Source: Chryseobacterium salipaludis (GTDB taxonomy: Bacteria; Bacteroidota; Bacteroidia; Flavobacteriales; Weeksellaceae). Taken from it: DNA of 64,000 nucleotides. Location: positions 124,001 to 188,000 of the forward strand of contig NZ_JALHKS010000003.1 in assembly GCF_022968825.1 (NCBI RefSeq), read 5' to 3'. The translations under genes were made by a program, and so were the position numbers. The notes under the pieces were generated by a model, which saw nothing but the letters and a program-made list of their open reading frames with translations, had not been told where the DNA came from and ran no database searches. Positions 52,801 to 60,586 of this stretch are shown here, piece after piece. Each line of letters opens with the position of its first letter. Position 1 is the stretch's first letter.

Positions 52801-55689
52801 AATCAAAATGCCGTTGTTCAGTTTTTTTTCTTGCACTTCCACGTCACCTGTACCGTTTTGTGTGAAAATGGCAACAGCTGCATTGGGCACGGCAGAATAA
52901 ATAAAGAGCTGCGCTTTTTCATTGCGCTTCCAGCTCTTCTTTCCCGGAATTACTTTCAGAAAAGGTTTTTGGGCATCCTGCAGAAACCGTTTACTATACA
53001 CATCAAAATCTTTCACTGTTCGGATGGTGTCTTTTCCTTCGATATTAAATATTTCCAAGCGGTAGTTACCTGGTTGCAGCATCCCCAGCGAAAAGGTATT
53101 GCCGGTTTTACGAACTGATTGCATCAGCACTTTTTCGGCGGGGCGTACTTTTTCCTGTTTGTTATAATAATCATGTGGGAAATTTCGTACAAACTCATCC
53201 TTGGCCATAACCGGGACATCCTGGATATACTCTTCAAAAGTGGACCGGAAAACACGCGAAGGCGCAGCAAGTTTCACCAAATTAACTTGGTAAGGTTTGT
53301 CCAGTTTCTGATTATTATAATTTAAAGCTTCTGCTTTCACCTCAATTTTCTCGTTGCTAAAGTTGTTTTCAGGAAGATCAGCCGTTAAATAATGCGAGAC
53401 GGAAGAAACCGTGATCGATTCCGTTGCCGTTTGTGTTTCACCGCTGATATCCGTCACCGAGGCTGTGAACTCATAATTGTCAATCTGGATTCCCTCCAAC
53501 GTTTCGTCTTTTTCAAGCATGACCGGAATGGTAAAATTACCGCTCGCATCGGTTACGGTTTCCCCGAGAATGGAGTTCTCGTTCTCACTAACCGGCGGAT
53601 ACCACCAGAAATAACGCCAGCGGATATTTCGTTTCTTAATTTCATACTGCACGCGGCTGTTGATCAAAGGCACGCCGGAATAGGTGGTCGCTTTTCCCTG
53701 AAGTTCAATTTTTTGTCCGTACGCATATTCCCCGGTTAAAGGAGAAAAAGATATTTCGAAATTGAGCCGTTTGTATTCTTCCACACTGAAATATTTTCTG
53801 CCGGATTTCCTGCTGTCTGTTTGCAATGAAAACTGGCCGGTAAGTTTGCGCACAGGCAGAGTGAAACTGCCATGATAAGAACCAAATTCATTGGTTACAA
53901 ATTCCTGAGAAGAAATCTCATCGCCATTGGCATCATACAGAAATATCTTTTGACGAAGGTTGGCAACTACAGTTTTTCTGTTACCTTGCAGTTGGGTACT
54001 AATTACTTTAAAATACACTCGTTGACCCGGCCGAAAAATCTGACGGTCGATGAAAATCTGTGATTGTGTTTTAGTCAGTTGACCATTATCATAATTAGGA
54101 AATACCGGCTCGCTTCTGTCATCACCATACAGTTCCAGATACTGAAAACTGTTCCCGGCTACGTCGTGTATAAGCATATGCCGGTAATTATCTTTATTTT
54201 TCGATTTCGGCAAACTGAAGATTCCGGCTTTGTCAGTGCGGCCGGTGCTTACAGACGTTGTTTTACCATTAAATTCGTAAAAAGAAAGCGCCCGATTTGG
54301 CAGTAGCAGTCCATTTTCACGCAGCAAGAGTTGATATTGGCTTTCACGTTTGTTTTCGGTTTTATAAGGCAGGGCAACAGACTCTGCAACGATGAAAGTG
54401 AAAAACTTTGTTTTTTCAGCTCCGATCTGATATTCACCGGCATACAGCCCGGCGGGCAGCGCTTCTAATTTGAAAGAAGTCCTGTGTAGTTTATAATCAG
54501 GAGCAGCCGGTGTTTGAAAATTTGCTTTGCGGATTTGCTTCTTCTTCAGTGAGCGGAAAAGTTTTTCATCATATGACTTTCTTTGATATTTTAAAAAGTT
54601 GGCCACATCATCGGTAATCTGATACAATTGCAGCGTAAAACTGCTGGCATTTTTGGATTCAGCAACCAAATGTGCCGGTTTGCCCGCCTCTATGTAATTT
54701 TCAAAATGAACCGTAACCAGCGGATTTTTAATTTCTTTTTCTCTGTTCAACAGTCCATTAAGCAAGGTAGATTTCGGAAACATTTTCTTTGCCAGCGAAA
54801 TTTCCTGCACCGCCTGTACATATTCTTCTTTCCCGATAAGCTGCTGTACGATATCCTCGCGAATCATCAGCTGATAATCGTCAGCGGGATCTGCCGTTGC
54901 TAATAATTGCCGCAGTTGCTGCAGTTTGTCTTTGCAGTTGGTGAAGGTACACTGATCGTTCAGTTTTAGATGCGCGAAATACAAACGCGCACTGCCGGTA
55001 GCTGCTGCAATGAGTTCATCGTATGTTTCAGTAATTATATCCTGATTAACTCTGCGTTCTGCCGGCGTAAAGAATTGCTGATTTTTAAGGAATTGAATAT
55101 GTCTTACTGCTAACCATTCATATACGGAGTTGATATAATTAATGCCGTCCCGTTTTTCGAAAACGTCGATGATTTTGCTGATTTTTATATTTTGGTATTG
55201 CTGTTTTTTAGTAACTGCTATCGAATATTGCTGAAGCAAATATTTTTTAAAATCCTGTGTACTCCAGCTCTCAATGGCCGCTGTTTCGGGTTGGCTCACA
55301 TTGGTTTGCTGCCTGATTTTCCATTGATGCATAGCGAAGTAATCCTGCACAAATACGGGTGTTAACGCTTCAAGTAGTAATTTACTGTCACCTTCTAAAG
55401 ATGCAGTGGTAGTTTCAAGCTTCCGGAAAAACTGGTTTGCAACTTCATTTTGTTCATCATCCTGCGTGCGGTTAATGATGCTGAATTCGTACTGAAGTGC
55501 TTTAATCAGCTGTTCCGCATTTTGGTCTTTTTTTGCCATATCCTGAATTTGTAAAATGGCCGGAAGCGTGGACTTTAACTTTCCGGCCTTCTGCTCGCTT
55601 TTAATTTTTGTCCAGAGTTGGTCATATTTTTGCTGGCCGCACACTGAAATTGTGATGAGCAACAAAAGAAATAAAACTGTTTTTTTCAT
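49888..55689 (-). CDS. Bacterial alpha-2-macroglobulin family protein (thioester-less)
   Basis: About 1933 residues from the ATG at 55689, with a signal peptide (1-22; the VCGQQ end could also be a lipobox). After a long helical N-terminal part comes a string of macroglobulin domains: an MG2-type segment with DRQIFRPGQRVYF at about 545, further beta domains, and the conserved A2M block (FEFTAPEALTRWKAMFLAHTKD, about 1185-1206 split). A helical TED-like domain with NPDGGFSWYTG (about 1495) and a C-terminal receptor-like beta domain ending GTFSGAITTLQNYYAPQM follow. The CxEQ thioester of trapping members is not seen, as in E. coli YfaS. Role probably periplasmic, protease- or envelope-related. 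Single gene. Confidence 0.92.
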   Translation of the reverse strand: MKKTVLFLLLLITISVCGQQKYDQLWTKIKSEQKAGKLKSTLPAILQIQDMAKKDQNAEQLIKALQYEFSIINRTQDDEQNEVANQFFRKLETTTASLEGDSKLLLEALTPVFVQDYFAMHQWKIRQQTNVSQPETAAIESWSTQDFKKYLLQQYSIAVTKKQQYQNIKISKIIDVFEKRDGINYINSVYEWLAVRHIQFLKNQQFFTPAERRVNQDIITETYDELIAAATGSARLYFAHLKLNDQCTFTNCKDKLQQLRQLLATADPADDYQLMIREDIVQQLIGKEEYVQAVQEISLAKKMFPKSTLLNGLLNREKEIKNPLVTVHFENYIEAGKPAHLVAESKNASSFTLQLYQITDDVANFLKYQRKSYDEKLFRSLKKKQIRKANFQTPAAPDYKLHRTSFKLEALPAGLYAGEYQIGAEKTKFFTFIVAESVALPYKTENKRESQYQLLLRENGLLLPNRALSFYEFNGKTTSVSTGRTDKAGIFSLPKSKNKDNYRHMLIHDVAGNSFQYLELYGDDRSEPVFPNYDNGQLTKTQSQIFIDRQIFRPGQRVYFKVISTQLQGNRKTVVANLRQKIFLYDANGDEISSQEFVTNEFGSYHGSFTLPVRKLTGQFSLQTDSRKSGRKYFSVEEYKRLNFEISFSPLTGEYAYGQKIELQGKATTYSGVPLINSRVQYEIKKRNIRWRYFWWYPPVSENENSILGETVTDASGNFTIPVMLEKDETLEGIQIDNYEFTASVTDISGETQTATESITVSSVSHYLTADLPENNFSNEKIEVKAEALNYNNQKLDKPYQVNLVKLAAPSRVFRSTFEEYIQDVPVMAKDEFVRNFPHDYYNKQEKVRPAEKVLMQSVRKTGNTFSLGMLQPGNYRLEIFNIEGKDTIRTVKDFDVYSKRFLQDAQKPFLKVIPGKKSWKRNEKAQLFIYSAVPNAAVAIFTQNGTGDVEVQEKKLNNGILIHEVALPQNQSIHQIDVQVRLTAFNETETQEVTLPIEPDQLPLKIETVSFRDKMQPGQTEKWTLKITGTAGEKVNAELLAAMYDQSLDQFQPNNFGWETLKRNFYNIVSYRYDENLQSLYYAKRIERLPETYFTIPSFSWYGNRQFYSGNIMLRGAARQQMVMAEAAVAPLVETSMADSAAKKDAANAVADATLEKVPVRNNLNETAFFYPQLRTNDRGEVMFEFTAPEALTRWKAMFLAHTKDARAATLEQSVVTQKELSVTPNYPRFLREGDQLVFKTRISSLVNQTLKGQAVVSILDAVTEVDVTALFIKENSLHKDFLLDAKGAQVITWTLQVPENQSAVIFKVVAKAGNFSDGEQKAIAILPNRMLVTEAIPVFVKQGESKTFTFDKLLNQKSGSAVTKNLTLELSTNPIWEILFALPSIKYDSNQSADVIFDKWFADVLAAEIFKANPKLQTVFDEYQKKELLTSPLEKNQELKQLLLEETPWLMESRNEAEQMQQIARLFDANTMRNSLQSDWQQLQQLQNPDGGFSWYTGSPSSYPTSLYILKNLGKIKEWLGEDANRYAGSDPEQLTKALIQYVDKEFNRLMITETFKPNNFWSNMVLNYLDTRRYFEQQYPLAQKAKEAKAKVTEYAPKVKLQDFTFYGLHRSALLLNAYGEKQLAKKFMTYLKETSVESKLQGAYWKQNANGWGWYQSEVINHAGALEAFEKITPEDHKFIEELKIWLATQKETGSWGPSRATAEVIFTMLNSGTSWTTSASDRAAITWGGKAIAPDTEATGFIKKTISGADVKPPFGKLTVSKPGPGLVQGGLYWQYFEDYNKVTAAANYVSVQRELYRKVKTENGEELRLLQPGETFKIGDRVTVRLILNTDRNMEYIHLKDLRPAGLEPLNVLSVYHWKNGLGYYQATKDASENFYIEQMPKGKHVFESDYIANAAGTFSGAITTLQNYYAPQMSSHTKGEMIIITE

Positions 55690-55743
55690 ACTATTCAAAA
55701 AATTTTACAAAGGCCGGAATGTGCCCTGCCACTAATTATATAC

Positions 55744-56502
55744 ATGAGTTATTCAACTGTATTTCAAAAAAATATCATAGAGAATCAGATCTTTGTTTCC
55801 CTTGCCGGAACTTCGCTGGCGGTCTTTTTCATGATAGAGAGCAATATTATCAAAATTCCGACCATCCTCCTGATATTTACAACATACATCTGTGGTTATT
55901 TATACACAAAATACCAGGGTCAGCAACCTATGCTGCGAAAGATCATTTTTTTCAATGCCATTTCTGCCGTTTTCTGCGCTGTTCTGATTTTGCACAACCA
56001 TAATGAACAAAGGCTTTTCCGGTGGCTGGTGATTGTCGTGCTGGGCTTGTTGTACAATAGTTTTTTTCTCAGTGGCGCCTTGCGCAGAATTCCTTTATTT
56101 AAAATATTTTATGTAGGAATTGTGTGGGGATTAATGAACTCCTGGCTGATTACAGAATATTTTCGTTTAGATATTTTTATAGTCACCGTACTCTTTGTAG
56201 CCGCGCTCATCTTGCCATTTGATATTCGTGATATGGAAACAGATGATATCGTTACTTTTCCGCGACTGATTGGCATGGTTGCTACCAAAGTTTTTGCTGT
56301 TCTGCTGTTTGGGATTACTACCGCCCTGTCGTTCTCTTATTTTGAACAAAGTATTGCGCTTGCACTAACAGCAGCCTGCCTGTATGGAAGTATCCTCACC
56401 CTATGTGCTTTTCCGCACAGTACGCTTTCTTATTTTAATTTCTGGCTGGAAGCCTCTTCGGTCGTGCCGTTTTTAGTTATCGTTTTAATAAAGTATTTTT
56501 GA
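55744..56502 (+). CDS. UbiA-like polytopic membrane protein
   Basis: 252 residues with about eight membrane helices. The segment LPFDIRDMETDD gives Asp160, Asp163 and Asp167, matching the second Asp motif (DxxDxxxD) of UbiA prenyltransferases, and the YNSFFLSGALRRIPLFKIFYVG stretch resembles their core helices. The first Asp motif (N/DxxxDxxxD) is not present; its place holds TTYICGYLYTKYQ. It may therefore be an inactive or divergent family member. Its stop lies 3 bases before the recF start, so the two are co-transcribed. Confidence 0.75.
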   Translation: MSYSTVFQKNIIENQIFVSLAGTSLAVFFMIESNIIKIPTILLIFTTYICGYLYTKYQGQQPMLRKIIFFNAISAVFCAVLILHNHNEQRLFRWLVIVVLGLLYNSFFLSGALRRIPLFKIFYVGIVWGLMNSWLITEYFRLDIFIVTVLFVAALILPFDIRDMETDDIVTFPRLIGMVATKVFAVLLFGITTALSFSYFEQSIALALTAACLYGSILTLCAFPHSTLSYFNFWLEASSVVPFLVIVLIKYF

Positions 56503-56505
56503 AAC

Positions 56506-57588
56506 ATGATAATACGCGACCTTACGCTGACTAATTTTAAAAATCACACGAGCCGTCAATTCATATTCTCGGCGCAGATTAATTGTTTTGTGGGCAATAA
56601 CGGCGTTGGCAAAACCAATGTGCTTGACGCACTCTATTATCTCTCCGTGGCCAAAAGTTTTTTGCCCAATACGGACCTGCTCAATATTCAGTCGGAAGCG
56701 GATTTTTTTGCGATTCGGGGAACCATCGCCGGTGAGGAAAAAGAAACGGTGATCAAAGTTCAGCAGCCGCGCGACGCAAAGAAGATCATAAAGAAAAATG
56801 ATAAAACCTATGACCGCATTTCCGATCATGTGGGATTTTTGCCAAGCGTCATTATTTCGCCGTATGATTCTAATTTAATTTCGGATTCAGGGGAAAGTCG
56901 CCGGAAGTTTTTGGATTCCATGATTTCACAAACGGATCATGACTATCTTCATTCTTTAATTCAGTATCAGAAAACACTGCAACAAAGAAATGCGCTGCTC
57001 AAAAACTTTGCGCGCAACCGCTACTTCGATGCAGAAAGCTTAGAAATTTACGATGCGCCCCTGATCACATTTGCCACAGAAATTTTTGAAAAAAGAAAAG
57101 CCTTTACCCGTGATCTTTTACCGCTGGTGCAGCATTATTACGAACTGATATCCGGCGGACATGAAATGGTTTCCGTGGATTATGCCTCGGACCTGAGCAC
57201 CACCAGCATGGCAGATTTATTACTGCAAAATCAGGAAAAAGACCGCGCGGTAACCTACACCAGCAAAGGCGTGCACAAGGATGATTTATTATTCCTGATG
57301 AATGACAGTTTGATGAAAAAAACCTCCAGTCAGGGACAGCAGAAGTCCTTTCTGATTGCACTGAAGCTGGCACAAATGAGCCGTATCCGCGAGCTTACCG
57401 GCAAAACACCCATTCTCCTGCTGGATGATATTTTCGATAAGCTGGATGACCGCCGCGTTTCACATTTAATTGAGCTGGTGAATAAAGAAGAGTTTGGCCA
57501 GATGTTCATCACGGACACAGATCCCCAGCGCACCGAAAGCATCGTAAAACGCATCAGCGAAGAATCTAAAATTTTCCATTTATCATGA
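56506..57588 (+). CDS. recF: DNA replication and repair protein RecF
   Basis: SMC-like ATPase that helps load RecA at gaps. The 360-residue protein has the N-terminal LTNFKNHTS, Walker A GNNGVGKTNVLDALY (about 32-46), the signature TSQGQQKSFLIALKLAQ (about 275-291) and the Walker B ILLLDDIFDKLDD (about 303-315). Length is standard. It overlaps the DUF721 gene downstream by 4 bases (ATGA) and follows the UbiA-like gene by 3 bases. dnaA/dnaN are not adjacent, unlike in many Gram-positives. Confidence 0.97.
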   Translation: MIIRDLTLTNFKNHTSRQFIFSAQINCFVGNNGVGKTNVLDALYYLSVAKSFLPNTDLLNIQSEADFFAIRGTIAGEEKETVIKVQQPRDAKKIIKKNDKTYDRISDHVGFLPSVIISPYDSNLISDSGESRRKFLDSMISQTDHDYLHSLIQYQKTLQQRNALLKNFARNRYFDAESLEIYDAPLITFATEIFEKRKAFTRDLLPLVQHYYELISGGHEMVSVDYASDLSTTSMADLLLQNQEKDRAVTYTSKGVHKDDLLFLMNDSLMKKTSSQGQQKSFLIALKLAQMSRIRELTGKTPILLLDDIFDKLDDRRVSHLIELVNKEEFGQMFITDTDPQRTESIVKRISEESKIFHLS

Positions 57589-57878
57589 GCCGCAAGAAAA
57601 GAGAATTTCAATCCTCGGAATTGGTGCGGGCCTTTGCGAAAATTCATGGTTTTGAAGAAAAACTGCTCGCCTTCGAAGTGAAAGATTATCTGCGCGAATA
57701 TTTAAACGAAAATCTTTTTAATGATATTGAGTCGGTAAATCTTCGTAATAAAGTTTTAGAAATCCGCGTGAAATCACCTTTGCTTCGTCATGATTTTCAA
57801 ATGCGAAAAACGGTATACCTCACCCGTTTCCGGGAAGAGTTCGGCGAAGACCTTTTTACTGATCTTCTGGTTTTGTAA
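57585..57878 (+). CDS. DUF721 protein (DciA-like)
   Basis: 97 residues, basic N-terminus (MSRKKREFQS) and the KH-like alpha-beta core of DUF721, with NLRNKVLEIRVKSPLLRHDF (split about 50-70) and RFREEFGEDLFTDLLVL at the end. DUF721 includes DciA, which loads the replicative helicase in many bacteria. This short version lacks an N-terminal extension, so the helicase-loading role is possible but not proven. It is coupled to recF by a 4-base overlap. Its 3' end overlaps the convergent recombinase-family gene by 23 bases. Confidence 0.85.
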   Translation: MSRKKREFQSSELVRAFAKIHGFEEKLLAFEVKDYLREYLNENLFNDIESVNLRNKVLEIRVKSPLLRHDFQMRKTVYLTRFREEFGEDLFTDLLVL

Positions 57879-59886
57879 CCACCGTATTGTCCACCATTTC
57901 GGTTGCGCGCTGATCCAACCGGGATCGTAACGGCAAGAAAAAGCGCAACGGATTTTGCAGAAAGTAGCGCCAGATTTCGCGATAGATTTCGCGCAGTTCC
58001 ATAGCGTTTACTTTTCTGGAGCGGAAAGCTAGCATCATCGACAAGCCAAAACTTACAGCGAAGTTGAAGAACCCAATCAGGAAAACAGTGATAAAGGCAA
58101 TCCAGAAAGTGGAAAATGCAACTGAAAAGTCAGCGCCGTACAAGCCCAACGCAAAGTTCCCGGAGGCAAAGGTAATGTGACGAATATCCAGATCTAAACC
58201 CAGGAACAGGCCAATCGGCCCGGTCGCACCCAGAAATATCCCAAACCAGAAGTTCGATACGATGCCTGCCCAGTTTCGTGCGTAATATCCTGACAATCCT
58301 TTCGCAACATTTTTACCAAAGAAATAATTTAAAAAAGGATTTTTTTCAATTCGCCGCGGTATCCGGTAAAATACGCTGCTGTTCCCAATGTTTCCCGAAA
58401 TAATTCCCGAAATAAAAAGGAAGAAACCTGCAATACAGGCATGGAAAATCGCTTTTGACCGAACCGGATCCAGATCACGCAACAATGTTTCCGATTTTTC
58501 GGTGGCAAAATTCTGCTGGAAAAAAACATCCATTCCGTAGATAATTGCCAAGGCAATCGGGAACGCCAGCAACACATTTCCCATGAAAGCAATGAACTGC
58601 GTTCTAAATAACCGGGAAACCAGGTGTGCAAAGTCCACATAGTTTTTCTTCCTATTCTGTCCATCAGACAATACTTTTGCCATCGTCGCAGCGGTCATCG
58701 CCGGCTGCTTTGTCGCCAGGGTATAATTCATCAGATAAATCATAATGAAACCCATGGCATAATTGAAGGAATACAAAAACGCATGCAGAAAACCACTTCC
58801 CGGAAAGTATCCGTACAGCAGTTTTAAGACACACAAAGCTCCCACAATGACACCACCGCCGCTCGCCCGCAGAAACATTTGCCAATAGTCCTTGCGGTTG
58901 CTTGTAATATAATGCGTGCCGGTTTCTGCCGTGTGATTCGTAATGAGATGCGATTTCAGTGTCGTGCTGTCGTACAGTAATTCCCGCAGGTTATTTTTGT
59001 GGGACTTATAATCGAGAATATTGAGAACCAGCTTTTTCGATTTTTCGAGAACTTCCTCCGGTTGATCATACACCATGATGGATAGAATATCCTGCATCCG
59101 CTCCAGCTGCTGACGAACTTTCAGCAGCGCCTGATTAATCTTTCCGGAGATGCCGTACTTACTGGAATTCTTAAACGCCAGCGCAACAAAATCACGGCAT
59201 TGTTTCAGGTATATTTTAATCTGTTTATAAACGGTATCCTTCGAAGTCAGATGGAAATCCGGATCTTTATAGCTCTGGTTGAGAAGATCAATTTCATTCT
59301 GCAGCGCCAGAAACGGATTGTCAAAGTTTCGATATTCCGGTGCCATATTAACCACCTGCACATCCAGTGCGGTACCGATAATGCGCCAGGCCAGAATGTT
59401 TAGCGAAAATAACAATTCGCGTTTCACCCCTGGATGGGTAATAAGCTGATCGATTTTAAGTAATTGGAAAGCTTCATCCAACTGCTGAGACTCCAACTGC
59501 CGGAAATAGGCAAGGTCGCTCTTTGGGCGCACGGAAATGGTATCCACCATATACCAGACTGTTTCTTCATTTTCGACGCTCGGCAAAACTTTGTCCAGCA
59601 GGCGCTTTTTCAGTTCCGGATAAAAGGCATTTTCCGAAAGGATGTTGGCTTCCGTGAGCGATAAATTGAAAGGTTTTCCGGCAAAAACCTGATGAAGATA
59701 ATAGGAAAAGTTATCCGTGATCTCAGGATTTTCTTTTAGAAAAGTCAGAATATGATCGAAGCGCTCCGCACGCAGACTGCGCATCAGCTGAATGAGCGGT
59801 TCCAGCGCTTTTGTTTCATTCCTGAAACTGAAATACTTCGTCAGTAAAGTCTCAAACGACTCTCGGGTTCGAAATCCAAATGCCAT
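57856..59886 (-). CDS. Membrane protein of the so-called site-specific recombinase (Gcr) family
   Basis: 676 residues. The N-terminal half (1-330) is soluble and helical (for example RQQLERMQDILSIM). The C-terminal half has about seven hydrophobic segments (near 345-365, 370-390, 420-445, 475-500, 540-560, 580-600 and 605-640). The family carries the name site-specific recombinase (SpecificRecomb), taken from Neisseria work, but no recombinase active site is visible and the many membrane helices argue for another role. It lies 18 bases after mtgA on the same strand, so a cell-envelope role is a fair alternative. Confidence 0.8.
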   Translation of the reverse strand: MAFGFRTRESFETLLTKYFSFRNETKALEPLIQLMRSLRAERFDHILTFLKENPEITDNFSYYLHQVFAGKPFNLSLTEANILSENAFYPELKKRLLDKVLPSVENEETVWYMVDTISVRPKSDLAYFRQLESQQLDEAFQLLKIDQLITHPGVKRELLFSLNILAWRIIGTALDVQVVNMAPEYRNFDNPFLALQNEIDLLNQSYKDPDFHLTSKDTVYKQIKIYLKQCRDFVALAFKNSSKYGISGKINQALLKVRQQLERMQDILSIMVYDQPEEVLEKSKKLVLNILDYKSHKNNLRELLYDSTTLKSHLITNHTAETGTHYITSNRKDYWQMFLRASGGGVIVGALCVLKLLYGYFPGSGFLHAFLYSFNYAMGFIMIYLMNYTLATKQPAMTAATMAKVLSDGQNRKKNYVDFAHLVSRLFRTQFIAFMGNVLLAFPIALAIIYGMDVFFQQNFATEKSETLLRDLDPVRSKAIFHACIAGFFLFISGIISGNIGNSSVFYRIPRRIEKNPFLNYFFGKNVAKGLSGYYARNWAGIVSNFWFGIFLGATGPIGLFLGLDLDIRHITFASGNFALGLYGADFSVAFSTFWIAFITVFLIGFFNFAVSFGLSMMLAFRSRKVNAMELREIYREIWRYFLQNPLRFFLPLRSRLDQRATEMVDNTVVTKPEDQ

Positions 59887-59904
59887 AATTGCGGTATATA
59901 TAGG

Positions 59905-60549
59905 CTAATTCAAACGAATATTCCGCATCTGGCGCAGGATCCAGCCGTGCTTGCGAGTCAGATAGGCGCTCGGATGATGCGGATCATATTTCTTTGGATT
60001 AGGCAGCACGGCGGCAATCCAGGCTGCTTCATTATTACTGAGCCGTGAAACATCTTTTTTAAAATAGTACTGAGCAGCGGCCTGAACTCCGAAAACGCCC
60101 TGCCCCATTTCAACCGAATTCAGATAACGCTCCAGAATCACTTCCTTTCCCCAGAATTTTTCAATGATAAAGGTATAAATTGCTTCCAGTCCTTTGCGAA
60201 CCCAGCTTCTGCCCTGCCACAGGAAAACATTTTTAGCCGTTTGCTGGGAAATGGTGCTGCCGCCACGAACTGTCTTTCCTTTTTTGTTATGTTTATAGGC
60301 CTTTTCAATCGATCTAAAATCAAAACCGTTGTGTACGAAAAATGCCTGGTCTTCCGATGCTAAAACTGCCTTTTTGATTGGTGCTCCCATCTCTTCGTAG
60401 GAAACATAGCTTCTTTTCAGTTTCTTATATTCGATAAAACTGCCGATCTGCGTGAGGGTTGCCGGCGGATTAAAGAATTTCCCCCAGATAATGTAAGCCA
60501 CATTAAAAAGGAAAATATAAAGAATCAGGCGTTTAATCAGTTTCCACAT
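59905..60549 (-). CDS. mtgA: Monofunctional peptidoglycan transglycosylase
   Basis: GT51 enzyme that polymerises lipid II into glycan strands. The 214-residue protein has one N-terminal membrane helix (about 5-22) and the GT51 motifs: SEDQAFFVHNGFD with catalytic Glu66, GGSTISQQTAKN (about 97-108), RKGLEA, KEVILERYLNSVEMGQGVFGVQAA (second Glu, split) and AAWIAAVLPNP. No transpeptidase domain. A -7 box is at 60569-60576. The recombinase-family gene follows after 18 bases. Confidence 0.95.
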   Translation of the reverse strand: MWKLIKRLILYIFLFNVAYIIWGKFFNPPATLTQIGSFIEYKKLKRSYVSYEEMGAPIKKAVLASEDQAFFVHNGFDFRSIEKAYKHNKKGKTVRGGSTISQQTAKNVFLWQGRSWVRKGLEAIYTFIIEKFWGKEVILERYLNSVEMGQGVFGVQAAAQYYFKKDVSRLSNNEAAWIAAVLPNPKKYDPHHPSAYLTRKHGWILRQMRNIRLN

Positions 60550-60568
60550 GAGCGGGTTATTAAAGCTG

Positions 60569-60576
60569 CAAAAATA
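60569..60576 (-). promoter_or_regulatory. -7 box of mtgA
   Basis: TATTTTTG on the minus strand, an exact TAnnTTTG match 19 bases ahead of the mtgA ATG. Confidence 0.5.
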
Positions 60577-60586
60577 GAATTTTTAT

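Noticed and set aside
57856-59886. Site-specific recombinase as a sign of a mobile element or inversion system
   Set aside because: The protein is a multi-pass membrane protein, and no inverted repeats or invertible promoter were seen around it.
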